The position numbers were made by a program, and so were the translations under genes. Shown here piece by piece: positions 9,278 through 18,398 of a DNA stretch of 64,000 bases (position 1 is the first letter of the stretch; each line of letters starts with the position of its first letter). The stretch covers positions 4,062 to 68,061 of the forward strand of contig DATKOR010000016.1 of the NCBI GenBank assembly GCA_035524495.1, written 5' to 3'. The DNA is from CAIKZZ01 sp035524495. GTDB lineage: Bacteria > Pseudomonadota > Gammaproteobacteria > Steroidobacterales > Steroidobacteraceae. Under the pieces are notes generated by a model. That model saw only the letters and a program-made list of their open reading frames with translations. It was not told where the DNA came from and made no database searches.

Positions 9278-10471
9278 ATGAGCGCCTTTCCCCCCGAAGC
9301 CCCGTCGGCCGCGCGCCGCATCAAGCTGCCGAGCCCGTTCCGGCTGCAGGCCGGGGGCATGCTCGTCGACGCCGAGGTCGCGGTCGAGACCTACGGGAGG
9401 CTGGCCCCGGCACGCGACAACGCGGTGCTGCTCTTCACGGGGCTGTCGGCCTCGGCGCACGCCCGCTCGCATCCCGGCGACCCGTCGCCCGGCTGGTGGG
9501 AGGCGATGATCGGGCCCGGCAAGGCGCTCGACACCGACCGGCTCTACGTGATCTCGGTGAACTCCCTCGGCAGCTGCTTCGGCTCGACGGGGCCCGCCTC
9601 CATCAACCCCGCGACCGGCCAGCCGTATGCCGGCGAGTTCCCGGAGCTGCGCGTCGAGGACATCGCGCGCGCGAGCCAGGCAGCGGTCGATGCGCTTGGC
9701 ATCCGCCAGCTCGCGGCCGTGATCGGCTCATCGCTCGGCGGCATGACGGTGCTGGCGCACGCAGTGTGCTTCCCGGGCAAGGCCCGCGCGCTCGTGTCGA
9801 TCTCGGGCGCACTCGCGGCAATGGCGTCGGCGATCGCGACGCGCAGCCTGCAGCGCGAGATCGTCGGCTCCATGCTGAAGAGCGGCGCGCCACGCCCGGC
9901 GGTCGAGCAGGCCATGCGCTGGGCGCGCAAGATCGGGATCCTGTCATACGTCGGCAGCGCGCTCCTCGAGAAGCGTTTCGCGCGCCACCAGAGCGAACCG
10001 TTCTCCGGCCACCCGTCCGGCACCGACTTCGAGGTCGAGAGCTGGCTCGAGCACAACGCGCAGAAATTCGTGCGCCAGTTCGACCCGTGGTCGTACTGGA
10101 GCATCTCGCGGGCGATGGATCTGTTTGACTTCGGCTCGCACGGCGCGACGTCCGAGGGCGACGAGGTCGTGCACGACCACGCCCCGTCCGATGTCGCGCG
10201 CGCCGCCTCGTTCATCCGCGTCGAGCGCGCCCTCGTCGTCGGCGTCGAGGAGGACCTGCTGTTCCCGGTCGAGCAGCAGCGCGCCGTCGCCTCGGTGCTG
10301 CGGACGGCCGGCATCGACACCGAGTACGTCGAGTTGAGCTCGGCGTACGGCCACGATGCGTTCCTGACCGAGGAGCGGCTGTTCGGGCCGCTGCTGGCGC
10401 GCTTCCTGCGCGACCCGGGCGCAGCAGGCGCGCCGCGCGCCGCGCGCGATCACGACGCCCTGTCGCGCTAG
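9278..10471 (+). CDS. MetX-family O-acyltransferase (homoserine or serine)
   Basis: The 397-residue alpha/beta-hydrolase acyltransferase has nucleophile elbow GSSLGGM (residues near 150), acid in VGVEEDLLFP and His in SAYGHDAFL, giving a full Ser-Asp-His triad. The family makes O-acetyl- or O-succinyl-homoserine for methionine, but a subset acylates serine for cysteine synthesis. Divergent pairing with cysK and an elbow of GSSLGGM, where many homoserine acetyltransferases have GGSMGGM, make the serine role plausible. The sequence alone does not settle the substrate. The ATG at 9278 gives a family-like N-terminus (IKLPSPFRLQAGGML). The stop abuts the convergent esterase gene. Confidence 0.85.
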   Translation: MSAFPPEAPSAARRIKLPSPFRLQAGGMLVDAEVAVETYGRLAPARDNAVLLFTGLSASAHARSHPGDPSPGWWEAMIGPGKALDTDRLYVISVNSLGSCFGSTGPASINPATGQPYAGEFPELRVEDIARASQAAVDALGIRQLAAVIGSSLGGMTVLAHAVCFPGKARALVSISGALAAMASAIATRSLQREIVGSMLKSGAPRPAVEQAMRWARKIGILSYVGSALLEKRFARHQSEPFSGHPSGTDFEVESWLEHNAQKFVRQFDPWSYWSISRAMDLFDFGSHGATSEGDEVVHDHAPSDVARAASFIRVERALVVGVEEDLLFPVEQQRAVASVLRTAGIDTEYVELSSAYGHDAFLTEERLFGPLLARFLRDPGAAGAPRAARDHDALSR

Positions 10472-11473
10472 CTACACCGGCCCGCGTCGGCCGGCGCCGA
10501 GCCCCAGGAACCGCCAGATCTCGTCGGTGGCGTCGAGTTCCTGGCTCACGCGCCCGATCAGCCACTTGCGCGCGTAGCGCAGCCCCCCCGGCCACGCGTG
10601 GCCGCCGCCGTCGATCTCGTAGAGCACGATGCGCGCATCGTCGACGCACCCGGTGGCCCGACGCACGACGAGCGCCGTGCCATCGCCGGCGACGCGATCG
10701 AGCGGCGGCTCGTCGTCGACGTCCTTGCAGTGCGCTGCCCCGCGAAACATCGCGAACGTCGCGAGCGCCCCGATCACGCTGCCGCGCCGCGACCCGAGCA
10801 CGTTGACCGCGCCGCCCGCGAAGGGCACGAGCGGGTCCTCGGTGCCGTCGATCAGCGCGAGCGGCCGCGGTGCCGACGGCCGGCAGCGCGGTGCCAGGTC
10901 GGCGCCGAGGCTCGCGGCGACGGCGACGAAACCATGGAACAGGTCGGAGGCATCGCAGGCGAGCCTCAGCGTCATCATGCCGCCGTTCGAGATCCCGGTG
11001 ACGAAGATCCGCTCGCGGTCGAGCGGGTAGCGGCGGCTGATCGCATCGACCAGCGCCCGGAGGAAGCCGACGTCGTCGACCGACTCCTCGACGCTCTTCG
11101 ACTTCAAGTCGCGGCGGCCGTCGTTCCAGCCGTGGCCGACGCCGTCGGGGTACGCGACGAGCACGCCATCCTCGTCGGCGCGGCGGTTGAGGCCGCGGAG
11201 GGTCAGCGACTCCATGCTGGCGCCGCCGCCCCCGCCGCCGTGCAGCACCACGAGCAGCGGCGCCGCGGCCGGCAGGCGCGCCGGCACGTAAAGCCGATAG
11301 GTGCGTTCGCGCCCGCCGAATGCGAGCGCCTCGCAACGCGCCTCGGGGCTCTTCGCCCCGCGGTCGGAGCACGCGGGCCCGGCGTGCGCGGCGAGCGCCA
11401 GCGCGCCGAGAGCGAACGCCAGGGCGCGCGGTGCGAGCCACGGCGCGCGGCGGTACAATTTCCCGGTTTTCAC
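10472..11473 (-). CDS. Secreted esterase, PHB-depolymerase/LpqC family
   Basis: The 333-residue alpha/beta hydrolase has oxyanion loop VVLHGGGGGG, nucleophile elbow VTGISNGGM and a catalytic His in GGGHAWPGG, the arrangement of the CE1/PHB depolymerase/LpqC esterases. The GTG at 11473 is chosen because GGGGGAG lies 8 bases upstream. It gives a signal peptide ending near LALAAHA. The substrate (polyester, feruloyl ester or other) cannot be told. The start is only 15 bases from the divergent ubiE ATG, so the promoters must overlap the coding starts. Confidence 0.8.
   Translation of the reverse strand: MKTGKLYRRAPWLAPRALAFALGALALAAHAGPACSDRGAKSPEARCEALAFGGRERTYRLYVPARLPAAAPLLVVLHGGGGGGASMESLTLRGLNRRADEDGVLVAYPDGVGHGWNDGRRDLKSKSVEESVDDVGFLRALVDAISRRYPLDRERIFVTGISNGGMMTLRLACDASDLFHGFVAVAASLGADLAPRCRPSAPRPLALIDGTEDPLVPFAGGAVNVLGSRRGSVIGALATFAMFRGAAHCKDVDDEPPLDRVAGDGTALVVRRATGCVDDARIVLYEIDGGGHAWPGGLRYARKWLIGRVSQELDATDEIWRFLGLGAGRRGPV
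11454..11459 (+). promoter_or_regulatory. Possible -10 element for ubiE
   Basis: TACAAT lies 30 bases before the ubiE ATG, in the AT-rich part of a GC-rich region and inside the 5' coding end of the divergent esterase gene. No good -35 box was found at the right spacing. Confidence 0.35.
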
Positions 11474-11488
11474 TCCGAAAGCTCCCCC

Positions 11489-12259
11489 ATGGCCGGACCC
11501 AGGCAAGAGCGCGCCGCACCCGAAACCGTTGACTTCGGCTACCAGCAGGTCGCGGCCGGCGACAAGGCCGGGCGGGTCCGGGCGGTCTTCGACTCGGTCG
11601 CAAACCGCTACGACCTGATGAACGACCTGATGTCGCTCGGCGTTCACCGGCTCTGGAAGCGCTTCCTGTTGTCGCAGACGGGTCTCAAGGCGGGGCAGCG
11701 CGCGCTCGATGTCGCCGGTGGCACCGGTGACATCGCGCTCGGCCTCGCGCGCCAGGTCGGGCGTCGCGGGCTCGTCGTGCTCTCCGACATCAACGCCTCG
11801 ATGCTCGCGCACGGCCGCGACCGGCTCATCGACGCAGGCGTCGTCGCCGAGGCCGCCTACGTGCGCGCCGACGCGGAGCAGCTGCCGTTTCGCGACGCGT
11901 CCTTCGACTGCGTGACGATCGCCTTCGGCCTGCGAAACGTCACCGACAAGGCGGCGGCGCTCCAGTCGATGCACCGGGTGCTGAAGCCCGGCGGGCAGCT
12001 GCTCGTGCTCGAGTTCTCGAGACCGGTCGCACCGGGCCTCGGCCCGGTCTACGACGCGTACTCGTTCGCGGTGCTGCCGGCGCTCGGACGCCTGATCGCG
12101 CGGGACGCGGCGAGCTACCGGTATCTCGCCGAGTCGATCCGGATGTTCCCGGACCAGGCGACGCTGCTTGCGATGATGCAGGAGGCCGGCTTCGACGCCT
12201 GTCGCCATCACAACCTGACGGGCGGCATCGTGGCGCTGCACCGCGGCTGGCGCTACTGA
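11489..12259 (+). CDS. ubiE: Ubiquinone/menaquinone biosynthesis C-methyltransferase UbiE
   Basis: SAM-dependent methyltransferase for the C-methylation step of ubiquinone (and menaquinone) synthesis. The 256 residues include the UbiE signature YDLMNDLMSLGVHRLWK, SAM motif LDVAGGTGDIAL, and FGLRNVTDK with KPGGQLLVLEFSRP. The N-terminus ETVDFGYQQVAAGDKAG is diagnostic. The stop overlaps the ubiJ start (TGATG), and ubiB follows, forming the usual ubiE-ubiJ-ubiB unit. A much longer frame upstream has no coding character. Confidence 0.97.
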   Translation: MAGPRQERAAPETVDFGYQQVAAGDKAGRVRAVFDSVANRYDLMNDLMSLGVHRLWKRFLLSQTGLKAGQRALDVAGGTGDIALGLARQVGRRGLVVLSDINASMLAHGRDRLIDAGVVAEAAYVRADAEQLPFRDASFDCVTIAFGLRNVTDKAAALQSMHRVLKPGGQLLVLEFSRPVAPGLGPVYDAYSFAVLPALGRLIARDAASYRYLAESIRMFPDQATLLAMMQEAGFDACRHHNLTGGIVALHRGWRY

Positions 12260-12885
12260 TGAACGCGACGCCGCTGCTCGCGCCGTTCGAGACGCTGATC
12301 AACCGCAACCTCGCGGCCTCGACGCCGGCGCGCGCCGAGCTCGTGCGCCTCGCCGGCCGCTCGTTCGCGATCGAGGTCGGCACCGCGGTCGGCGGGCGGC
12401 TGCTGCGCGTGCGGCTTGCGGCGCGCGCCGAAGGGCTCGTGGTCACGAGCGACGAGGAACCGGCCGACGCCAGCGTCAGCGGCACGCCGCTCGGCCTCGC
12501 CGCACTGCTCGCCGGGCGGCGCGCCGGCCGCGTGAGTGCCGCGGGTGTCACGGTCTCGGGCGATGCCGAGGTCGCCTCGGCCTTCGAGCAGCTGCTCAAG
12601 AACGCGCGCCCCGACGCCGAGGAGGAGCTCGCGCGCCTGATCGGCGACGCGCCCGCCTACTACGCCGCGCGCGCAGCGCGCGGCGCGCTCGAGTGGGGCA
12701 GGAAGGCGCTCGCCTCGCTCAACCGCAACGTCGGGGAGTACCTGACCGAGGAGGGTCGGGACCTCGTGCCGCGCGCCGAACTCGATGCCCACCACGCCGA
12801 GGTCGACCGGGTCCGCGAGGACGTCGACCGCGCCGCGGCGCGGCTCGCGCTCGCGGCCGAGCGCCTCGCGCGCCTAGGCCGCTGA
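12259..12885 (+). CDS. ubiJ: Ubiquinone biosynthesis accessory factor UbiJ (SCP2 domain)
   Basis: The 208-residue protein has an SCP2 sterol-carrier-like lipid-binding domain in its N-terminal half and a helical C-terminal tail (DAHHAEVDRVREDVDRAAAR) likely to form a coiled coil. UbiJ helps assemble the soluble Ubi complex and binds ubiquinone intermediates. It overlaps ubiE by one base and is 6 bases before ubiB, the canonical position. Confidence 0.9.
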   Translation: MNATPLLAPFETLINRNLAASTPARAELVRLAGRSFAIEVGTAVGGRLLRVRLAARAEGLVVTSDEEPADASVSGTPLGLAALLAGRRAGRVSAAGVTVSGDAEVASAFEQLLKNARPDAEEELARLIGDAPAYYAARAARGALEWGRKALASLNRNVGEYLTEEGRDLVPRAELDAHHAEVDRVREDVDRAAARLALAAERLARLGR

Positions 12886-12891
12886 GCCGTG

Positions 12892-14526
12892 ATGAGCCTC
12901 AAGGTCGCGGCGCGCCTCCTCGAGATCCAGCGGGTACTGGTGCGCCACGGGCTCGATGAGTTCGTGACCGCGACGCACCTCTACCGGCCGCTTCGCTTCC
13001 TCTACTACCTGCAGCCCTCGACCTGGTTCGAGCGTCGCCGCGGTGCCTCGCGCGGCGAGCGCCTGCGGCTCGCGCTCGAGGAGCTCGGGCCCATCTTCAT
13101 CAAGTTCGGCCAGGCGGTCTCGACGCGCCGCGACCTGCTGCCGCCGGACATCGCCGACGAGCTCGCCAAGCTCCAGGACCGGGTTGCGCCGTTCCCGGGG
13201 GAGGAGGCGCGCGCAGCGATCGAGCGCTCGCTCGGCCGTCCGGTCGGCGAGGTGTTCGGCAGCTTCGAGACCACGCCGCTCGCCGCCGCCTCGATCGCGC
13301 AGGTGCACACGGCGACGCTGAAGGACGGCCGCGAGGTCATCGTCAAGGTGCTCAGGCCCAGGATGCACGCGGTGATCCGCCGCGACCTCGAGGTACTCTA
13401 CGCGCTCGCACGCCTCGCGTTGCGCTACGTCAGGGACGCCTCGCGGCTGCGCCCGCTCGAGATCGTCGCCGAGTACGACAAGACGATCATGGACGAGCTC
13501 GACCTGATGCGCGAGGCAGCGAACGCCGCGCAGCTGAAGCGCAACTTCGCGGGCTCCCCGCTCCTGTACGTTCCGGAGGTGCACTTCGAGCTCTGCCGCG
13601 CGGACGTGCTCGTCATGGAACGGATCCGCGGCGTGCAGATCTCGGACATCGCGCGGCTCCGCGAGCTCAAGGTCGACATCGAGCGCCTCGCCGAGAACGG
13701 CGTGACGATCTTCTTCACGCAGCTCCTCAAGCACAACTTCTTCCACGCCGACATGCACCCCGGCAACATCTTCGTGCTGACCGAGGACCCCGCGCGACCG
13801 CGCTACGCGGCGGTCGACTTCGGCATCGTCGGCACGCTCGACCCCAGGGATCTCGAGTACCTCGCGGGCAATTTCCTCGCGTTCTTCGACCGCGACTACC
13901 GGCGCGTCGCCGAGCTGCACGTCGAGAGCGGCTGGGTGCCGGCCGGCACGCGCGTCGACGAGCTCGAGGCCGCCGTGCGCACCGTCTGCGAGCCGATCTT
14001 CCAGAAGCCGCTGTCGGAGATCTCCTTCGGCGTCGTGCTGCTGCGGCTGTTCGAGACCGCGCGGCGCTTTCGCATGGAGGTGCAGCCGCAGCTCGTGCTG
14101 CTGCAAAAGACGCTGCTCAACATCGAGGGCCTCGGGCGCCAGCTTTATCCCGAGCTCGACCTGTGGAAGACCGCGCAGCCGCTGCTGCGCGGCTGGTACC
14201 GCGAACGCATGCACCCGCGCACGCTCCTCAAGGAAGCGCGCCGCCACTTACCGGAATTCATCGCGGCGCTGAGGGCCACGCCGCCGCTCGTGCGCCGGCT
14301 GCTGCACGAGGCCGAGACGCGTCGCACGCTGTGGCCTAGCGAGTCGGCGGAACATCGCCGCCTGGTCGCGGAGCTGCGCGCCGGCGCGCGGCGCCGCGAC
14401 CGAACGCTGGTGGCGGTCGCGGTGCTCGGGTCCGGCGTGCTCTGGCTCGCCCTCGGCGCGACCCCGGCGCTGCCCGGCATCGCGTTCGTCGCCGCCGCAA
14501 TCGCCTACCTCGTCGCGCGACGCTAG
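12892..14526 (+). CDS. ubiB: Ubiquinone biosynthesis atypical kinase/ATPase UbiB
   Basis: Member of the ABC1/ADCK/UbiB atypical kinase-like family needed for aerobic ubiquinone synthesis. The 544 residues include the KxGQ motif in FIKFGQAVSTRRDLLP, the Ala-rich loop LAAASIAQVH, the catalytic segment HADMHPGNIF and the metal-binding DFGIVG. Two C-terminal hydrophobic segments (about 500-540) anchor it in the inner membrane. The ATG at 12892 is used. A GTG three bases earlier is also in frame. Confidence 0.96.
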   Translation: MSLKVAARLLEIQRVLVRHGLDEFVTATHLYRPLRFLYYLQPSTWFERRRGASRGERLRLALEELGPIFIKFGQAVSTRRDLLPPDIADELAKLQDRVAPFPGEEARAAIERSLGRPVGEVFGSFETTPLAAASIAQVHTATLKDGREVIVKVLRPRMHAVIRRDLEVLYALARLALRYVRDASRLRPLEIVAEYDKTIMDELDLMREAANAAQLKRNFAGSPLLYVPEVHFELCRADVLVMERIRGVQISDIARLRELKVDIERLAENGVTIFFTQLLKHNFFHADMHPGNIFVLTEDPARPRYAAVDFGIVGTLDPRDLEYLAGNFLAFFDRDYRRVAELHVESGWVPAGTRVDELEAAVRTVCEPIFQKPLSEISFGVVLLRLFETARRFRMEVQPQLVLLQKTLLNIEGLGRQLYPELDLWKTAQPLLRGWYRERMHPRTLLKEARRHLPEFIAALRATPPLVRRLLHEAETRRTLWPSESAEHRRLVAELRAGARRRDRTLVAVAVLGSGVLWLALGATPALPGIAFVAAAIAYLVARR

Positions 14527-14750
14527 ATCGAGCCGCCGTTCGCGGGCGGAGGGCGTGAGCGGGTGCGGGCCGCTGGTGGCCTGCGGCAATGCCCCTGGGC
14601 AATCGCAGGTATACGCACACGCAGGACGCTTGCGCATAATTCCGGTAGCGCGCGAACGCCGTCGCGCGACGAGGCGCGGCGACTCGCAGTATCGGCCACG
14701 AGGGTCGGCGTCGCCCGAACGAGTCCGCAGGCGGCGCGCGGGCACCGATT

Positions 14751-14775
14751 TATAGTTGCCCGAAGCCGCTAGAAT
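14751..14775 (+). promoter_or_regulatory. Candidate -10 elements before the FKBP gene
   Basis: The 266-base gap after ubiB holds two near-consensus hexamers, TATAGT (14751-14756) and TAGAAT (14770-14775), before the ATG at 14793. The first gives more reasonable room for the GGAGAG ribosome-binding site. No strong -35 was found for either. Confidence 0.3.
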
Positions 14776-14792
14776 CCGTCCGCGGAGAGCCC

Positions 14793-15623
14793 ATGTCAGT
14801 CGCGTCCGCCCTGCCACCATTGCATCGCTCGCTCTTCGCAGCGCTGGTCCTCGCCGCGACGCTCCCGGTGGCCGCGGCAGCCGCGCCGTCAGCCGCGGCG
14901 CCTGCCGCGGCCAATGCGGCGCCGGTCGCGCCTGCGCCGAGTCCGGCCGAATCGAGCTACAACCTCGGGCTCCTGATGGGCGGCCAGATTGCGCACGCGG
15001 GACTCAGCCAGGAACTCGCGATGGATGCCTTCCTGCGCGGCCTGCGCGAGGCGCTCGCGGCCAAGCTCCCGACCGTCGCACAGCGCGAGGATGCCGCGCG
15101 CTTCATGCGCGCCGGGCGCGAGGCCTATGCCGAGCGCAACCGCGCGGCGGCAGCCGAATTCCTCGTGCGCAACGAGAAGGACCCGCACGTCACGACGACG
15201 GCGTCGGGCCTGCAATACCAGGTTCTGGTGGCAGGCGACTCCGGCGGCAAGGCGCCGGGCCCCAAGGATGCCGTGACCATCCAGTACCGTGCGAGCCTCG
15301 CCGACGGCAACGAGTTCGACAGTTCGTACGCGCATGGGCAACCGGCGACGTTTCGGATGAACTCCGTGATCAAGGGCTGGGCGGAGGCCCTGTCGCTGAT
15401 GCGGCCGGGATCGAAGTGGCGCGTCTGGGTACCGCCAGCGCTCGGCTACGACCTCTACGCACCGCCGCCGATTCCGCCCGGTGCGTTGATCGTCTACGAG
15501 CTCGAGTTGCTCAATGTCGATCGGGCGCCGGTGCCCGCGGCTACGCCTTCGGGCGCGCCGCATGGACCGACGACGAAGAACGCCGCCGGTGCGTCGCACC
15601 CGGGGGCCGCGCCACCACATTGA
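14793..15623 (+). CDS. Periplasmic FKBP-type peptidyl-prolyl isomerase (FkpA/Mip-like)
   Basis: The 276-residue protein has a signal peptide (cleavage near AAAA, residue 30), an Ala/Pro-rich linker, a helical FKBP_N dimerisation region (about 55-130) and an FKBP_C catalytic domain (about 140-245) starting SGLQYQVLVAGDSGGK and containing VIKGWAEAL and VPPALGYDL. It ends in a low-complexity Ala/Pro/Gly tail. It should catalyse proline isomerisation and act as a chaperone in the periplasm. It converges with the cytochrome c fusion gene, 100 bases away, and may help fold the large exported proteins encoded nearby. Confidence 0.88.
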   Translation: MSVASALPPLHRSLFAALVLAATLPVAAAAAPSAAAPAAANAAPVAPAPSPAESSYNLGLLMGGQIAHAGLSQELAMDAFLRGLREALAAKLPTVAQREDAARFMRAGREAYAERNRAAAAEFLVRNEKDPHVTTTASGLQYQVLVAGDSGGKAPGPKDAVTIQYRASLADGNEFDSSYAHGQPATFRMNSVIKGWAEALSLMRPGSKWRVWVPPALGYDLYAPPPIPPGALIVYELELLNVDRAPVPAATPSGAPHGPTTKNAAGASHPGAAPPH

Positions 15624-15723
15624 CGGGTCCGGTCCGGCGACCGCCGGGCGAGAGTCTCGCGCAAGCGCGTATCAGGCGCGCGGGGCCGGCGCGTGGTGAA
15701 GATGAGCAGAGGTCGACCTGCCT

Positions 15724-17397
15724 CTACGGCACGGTCCAGGCACCGTCGGCGACGAGCCGCGAACCGGAAGGCTCTGCGAACTGCACGAGGTACCCGCCCT
15801 TAGAGGCGAAGTGCTGGTTCTCCGCGAGCGTCAGGCGAGGGTAGTAGCCGGTCACGATCCGGTGCTCAACCATGCCCTGCAGCTCCTCGATCAGGTACGC
15901 GCGGTCGAACGTGCCCGCGACGTCGCTGAGCGCTTCGGACAGCAGCCCGCACGCGAGGTAGGTGTCCGCCTGCAGCCGCTCGTCGACGATCTGGATCTGC
16001 CGGATCCTGAACCAGCCGAGCGGATAGTCGACGCGCACGATGCGCTGCTGCGGGAGGTCGACGATGTAGGCCATACGCGCCCGTTCGCGCCAGGCGGCAG
16101 GCAGCGGCGCGCGCTCGAAGTTGCCCATGAGCCCCGACAGGTAGATCGCGCCGGGTGGTGCGGGCTCTTCGGCGAGCGCCGCCAGGTCCGAGGGGCGCAG
16201 CCAGAGTACCAGCGCATCGTTCTTGCCGATCCCGCGCAGCGCCGCCTCGAGCCTTGCCTTCGCGGGCAGCGCGTGGTCATGCAGCTCGAGGTGCCGCGGC
16301 GCGAGGCGCCCGCCAAGCCAGCGCGCCGCTGCTTCGCCGCTGTCGCCGGCTCGATAGATCTGGTGCACGACCCGTGCGCCTTGCGCGACGATCCGGCCGG
16401 CGATCAGCTCCGCCTCGAGCAGCACGCCCTTCGAGAAGTAGAGGTCGTAGAAGTCGCTGTCGGCATCGACCGGCACCTCGACGTTCGGGAAGAGGCAGGG
16501 CAGCTGCTCGTGCTCGCAGAATCGGTGCACGGGCGCCCATTCGGCGCCGCCGATCCCGGAAATCACTGCCATGACCGGCTCGCGGGCATAGGCCTTCGCG
16601 AGCTGCTCGCCCCAGGTCGCCGGCGGACCATCCAGGCTCCAGACGTGCAGCTGCCACTGTCGATGAATCATGAACATCGAGCGGCTGAACTGCGTATGGC
16701 CGGAGGCCTGCAGCTGCGGGCTCGGCTTCATCTGGCGGGAATTTCGCTCGGCGAAGTACTTCTCGATGACCTCGAGCATCGCGTCGCGGCGCGCCGGGTC
16801 GGCATCGGGCGTCACGATCGTCGCGAACTGAATCGTCGAGTCGCTGACCCCCGGAATGCGTGCCGGTGCGAGCGTCTTCAGGTAAGCGATCAGCGCCGCC
16901 ATGTCCGAAGGGCCCAAGTCGAAGTGCGGCATCAGCGGATCGAGCGCCCGGCCCTCCGAATCCACACCTTCGCGGATCGCACGCGCGAGGGTCTCCTCGG
17001 TGTACGCCCGCCGCCGCGTGCGCATGCCCTCGACGTACGGCAGGTCGACCTTGCCGTGGTGCGCGCCGTCCGCGCGCTCGGGCTCCAGCAGGTAGCGGGC
17101 GGCAACCGGTGGGATCAGGGGGCTGCCGGCCGCGGCTGCAGTGCCGCTCCTGCGCCGCATCGACCCGAGGCCGCTGTGCTGGTGGCAGTTGACGCACGCC
17201 GCCGCCGACCCGCTCGCACCCGCCGCGCCTCGGTCGCGGGACGCGATCAGGGGAGCGCCGGAGGCAATCACGCCCCGCAGGTAGATGCCGGCGCCGATCT
17301 CTGCCTGGGCGCGCACCCCGGCCGGCTCGGCGGTCACCGCGCCTGCCAGCAGCAGCAGCGCGATTGCGCGAATCACCGGGGCGAGGCTGCGAGCCAT
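15724..17397 (-). CDS. Secreted cytochrome c fused to a periplasmic-binding-protein-like domain
   Basis: The 557-residue protein (ATG at 17397) has a signal peptide, then a class I cytochrome c domain with haem site CVNCH (C68, C71, H72) and a probable axial Met in DPLMPHF (M156). A long C-terminal part (about 185-557) resembles type 1 periplasmic ligand-binding/ABC substrate-binding proteins (GIGGAEWAPVHRFCEH, AELIAGRIVAQGARVVHQIY). It probably acts in the periplasm as an electron carrier that also binds a ligand. It is the last gene of a minus-strand run with LolA-like and Spy-like genes. The C-terminal assignment is by general pattern. Confidence 0.75.
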   Translation of the reverse strand: MARSLAPVIRAIALLLLAGAVTAEPAGVRAQAEIGAGIYLRGVIASGAPLIASRDRGAAGASGSAAACVNCHQHSGLGSMRRRSGTAAAAGSPLIPPVAARYLLEPERADGAHHGKVDLPYVEGMRTRRRAYTEETLARAIREGVDSEGRALDPLMPHFDLGPSDMAALIAYLKTLAPARIPGVSDSTIQFATIVTPDADPARRDAMLEVIEKYFAERNSRQMKPSPQLQASGHTQFSRSMFMIHRQWQLHVWSLDGPPATWGEQLAKAYAREPVMAVISGIGGAEWAPVHRFCEHEQLPCLFPNVEVPVDADSDFYDLYFSKGVLLEAELIAGRIVAQGARVVHQIYRAGDSGEAAARWLGGRLAPRHLELHDHALPAKARLEAALRGIGKNDALVLWLRPSDLAALAEEPAPPGAIYLSGLMGNFERAPLPAAWRERARMAYIVDLPQQRIVRVDYPLGWFRIRQIQIVDERLQADTYLACGLLSEALSDVAGTFDRAYLIEELQGMVEHRIVTGYYPRLTLAENQHFASKGGYLVQFAEPSGSRLVADGAWTVP

Positions 17398-17458
17398 TCG
17401 GCCGCCGGGCCCGCTGCCACGGTGATTCCGAGTGGAGCGGTGACAAACGGGCCGCACG

Positions 17459-18328
17459 TCATTTGCTGGCCGGCTGCGGGCCGATCGGCGCCGGCGGTGC
17501 CGCAACAGCGGGTGGCTTGATCGTGATTTCTGCCCGGTGCCCGAGGGTGTCGGCGCGGGTGAACTGCCGGTCATCGAGCGGCACATTAAGGCTGATCTTA
17601 TCGATGACCATCCGGTCCGGCTTCTTTGCGGCGGTGCCGCCGATCTCGATCAGCGAAGGCAACTTGAGGCCCTCGACGGTCCTGTAGTCTCGGTAGAACA
17701 CCGACACGGTGCCGGGCTGTCCGTTCGCGCTGTAGGTCGCGCGGTCAAAACGCAGCTCCAGAAACGTCTGCGCATCGACCCAGACCTGCTGCCGTCCTCC
17801 GGAGGCGAGCGTCACGCCGAGTCGGTAGGCCTTGCGGCCCTCGATCAGGTCGGTGCCTTCCAGCTGCAGCGCACTGCCGCGGGCCCGGTAGTCGACCAGC
17901 GGGCCTTCGAGCCCCGCCGCGTCCTGCGCGAACTTGACCTCCGCGGGGGTAAACGGCTGCACTTGAGGCACGCCGCCCTCGCCGGGCCGCATCTTCCAGC
18001 CTCGTTTGCCGTCGAATACTCGCAAACCGTGCTCTGCGGGCGCGGTGATCTCAAAGCGGGACTTGTTCGGCCGCTTCTCCGCGAGGACGAACGGCACGCT
18101 CTGCACTGGCGAGCGCTCGCTTTCCAGGTGCCCCATCCAGACGATCGTCTCGATCTTCTTCCACGCTTCCTCGCCGCCGCGAGCCTCCATGCTCTTCGCG
18201 ACGACTTGCTCGGACGTGAGTGCGACTTCAGCCGCATTCGGGGCGGGCGCCGCCGCACCGGCTACGCGAGCCCCGCCAGCGACCGCAGCAGTCACGACAA
18301 CCAGCGCCGCTACGCGCAGGATGTTCAT
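17459..18328 (-). CDS. LolA-like periplasmic protein (copy 2 of a tandem pair)
   Basis: The 289-residue protein has a signal peptide and then the pattern of the LolA/outer-membrane lipoprotein-sorting superfamily: KSMEARGGEEAWKKIETIVW, KRPNKSRFEI, VFDGKRGWKMRP, KAYRLGVTLASG and VWVDAQTFLEL. A strong ribosome-binding site (AGGAGGGAG) precedes the ATG. It is a clear paralogue of the next gene upstream, with the same motif order. The fold suggests binding of a hydrophobic ligand or lipoprotein. The cargo is unknown. True LolA is shorter and has different neighbours. Confidence 0.75.
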   Translation of the reverse strand: MNILRVAALVVVTAAVAGGARVAGAAAPAPNAAEVALTSEQVVAKSMEARGGEEAWKKIETIVWMGHLESERSPVQSVPFVLAEKRPNKSRFEITAPAEHGLRVFDGKRGWKMRPGEGGVPQVQPFTPAEVKFAQDAAGLEGPLVDYRARGSALQLEGTDLIEGRKAYRLGVTLASGGRQQVWVDAQTFLELRFDRATYSANGQPGTVSVFYRDYRTVEGLKLPSLIEIGGTAAKKPDRMVIDKISLNVPLDDRQFTRADTLGHRAEITIKPPAVAAPPAPIGPQPASK

Positions 18329-18398
18329 CGTGCTCCCTCCTGAATCTCGCGACTGCCGCGGCGCACGTGCCTCGCGCGCAGCGGGCGCCTGACCCGCG

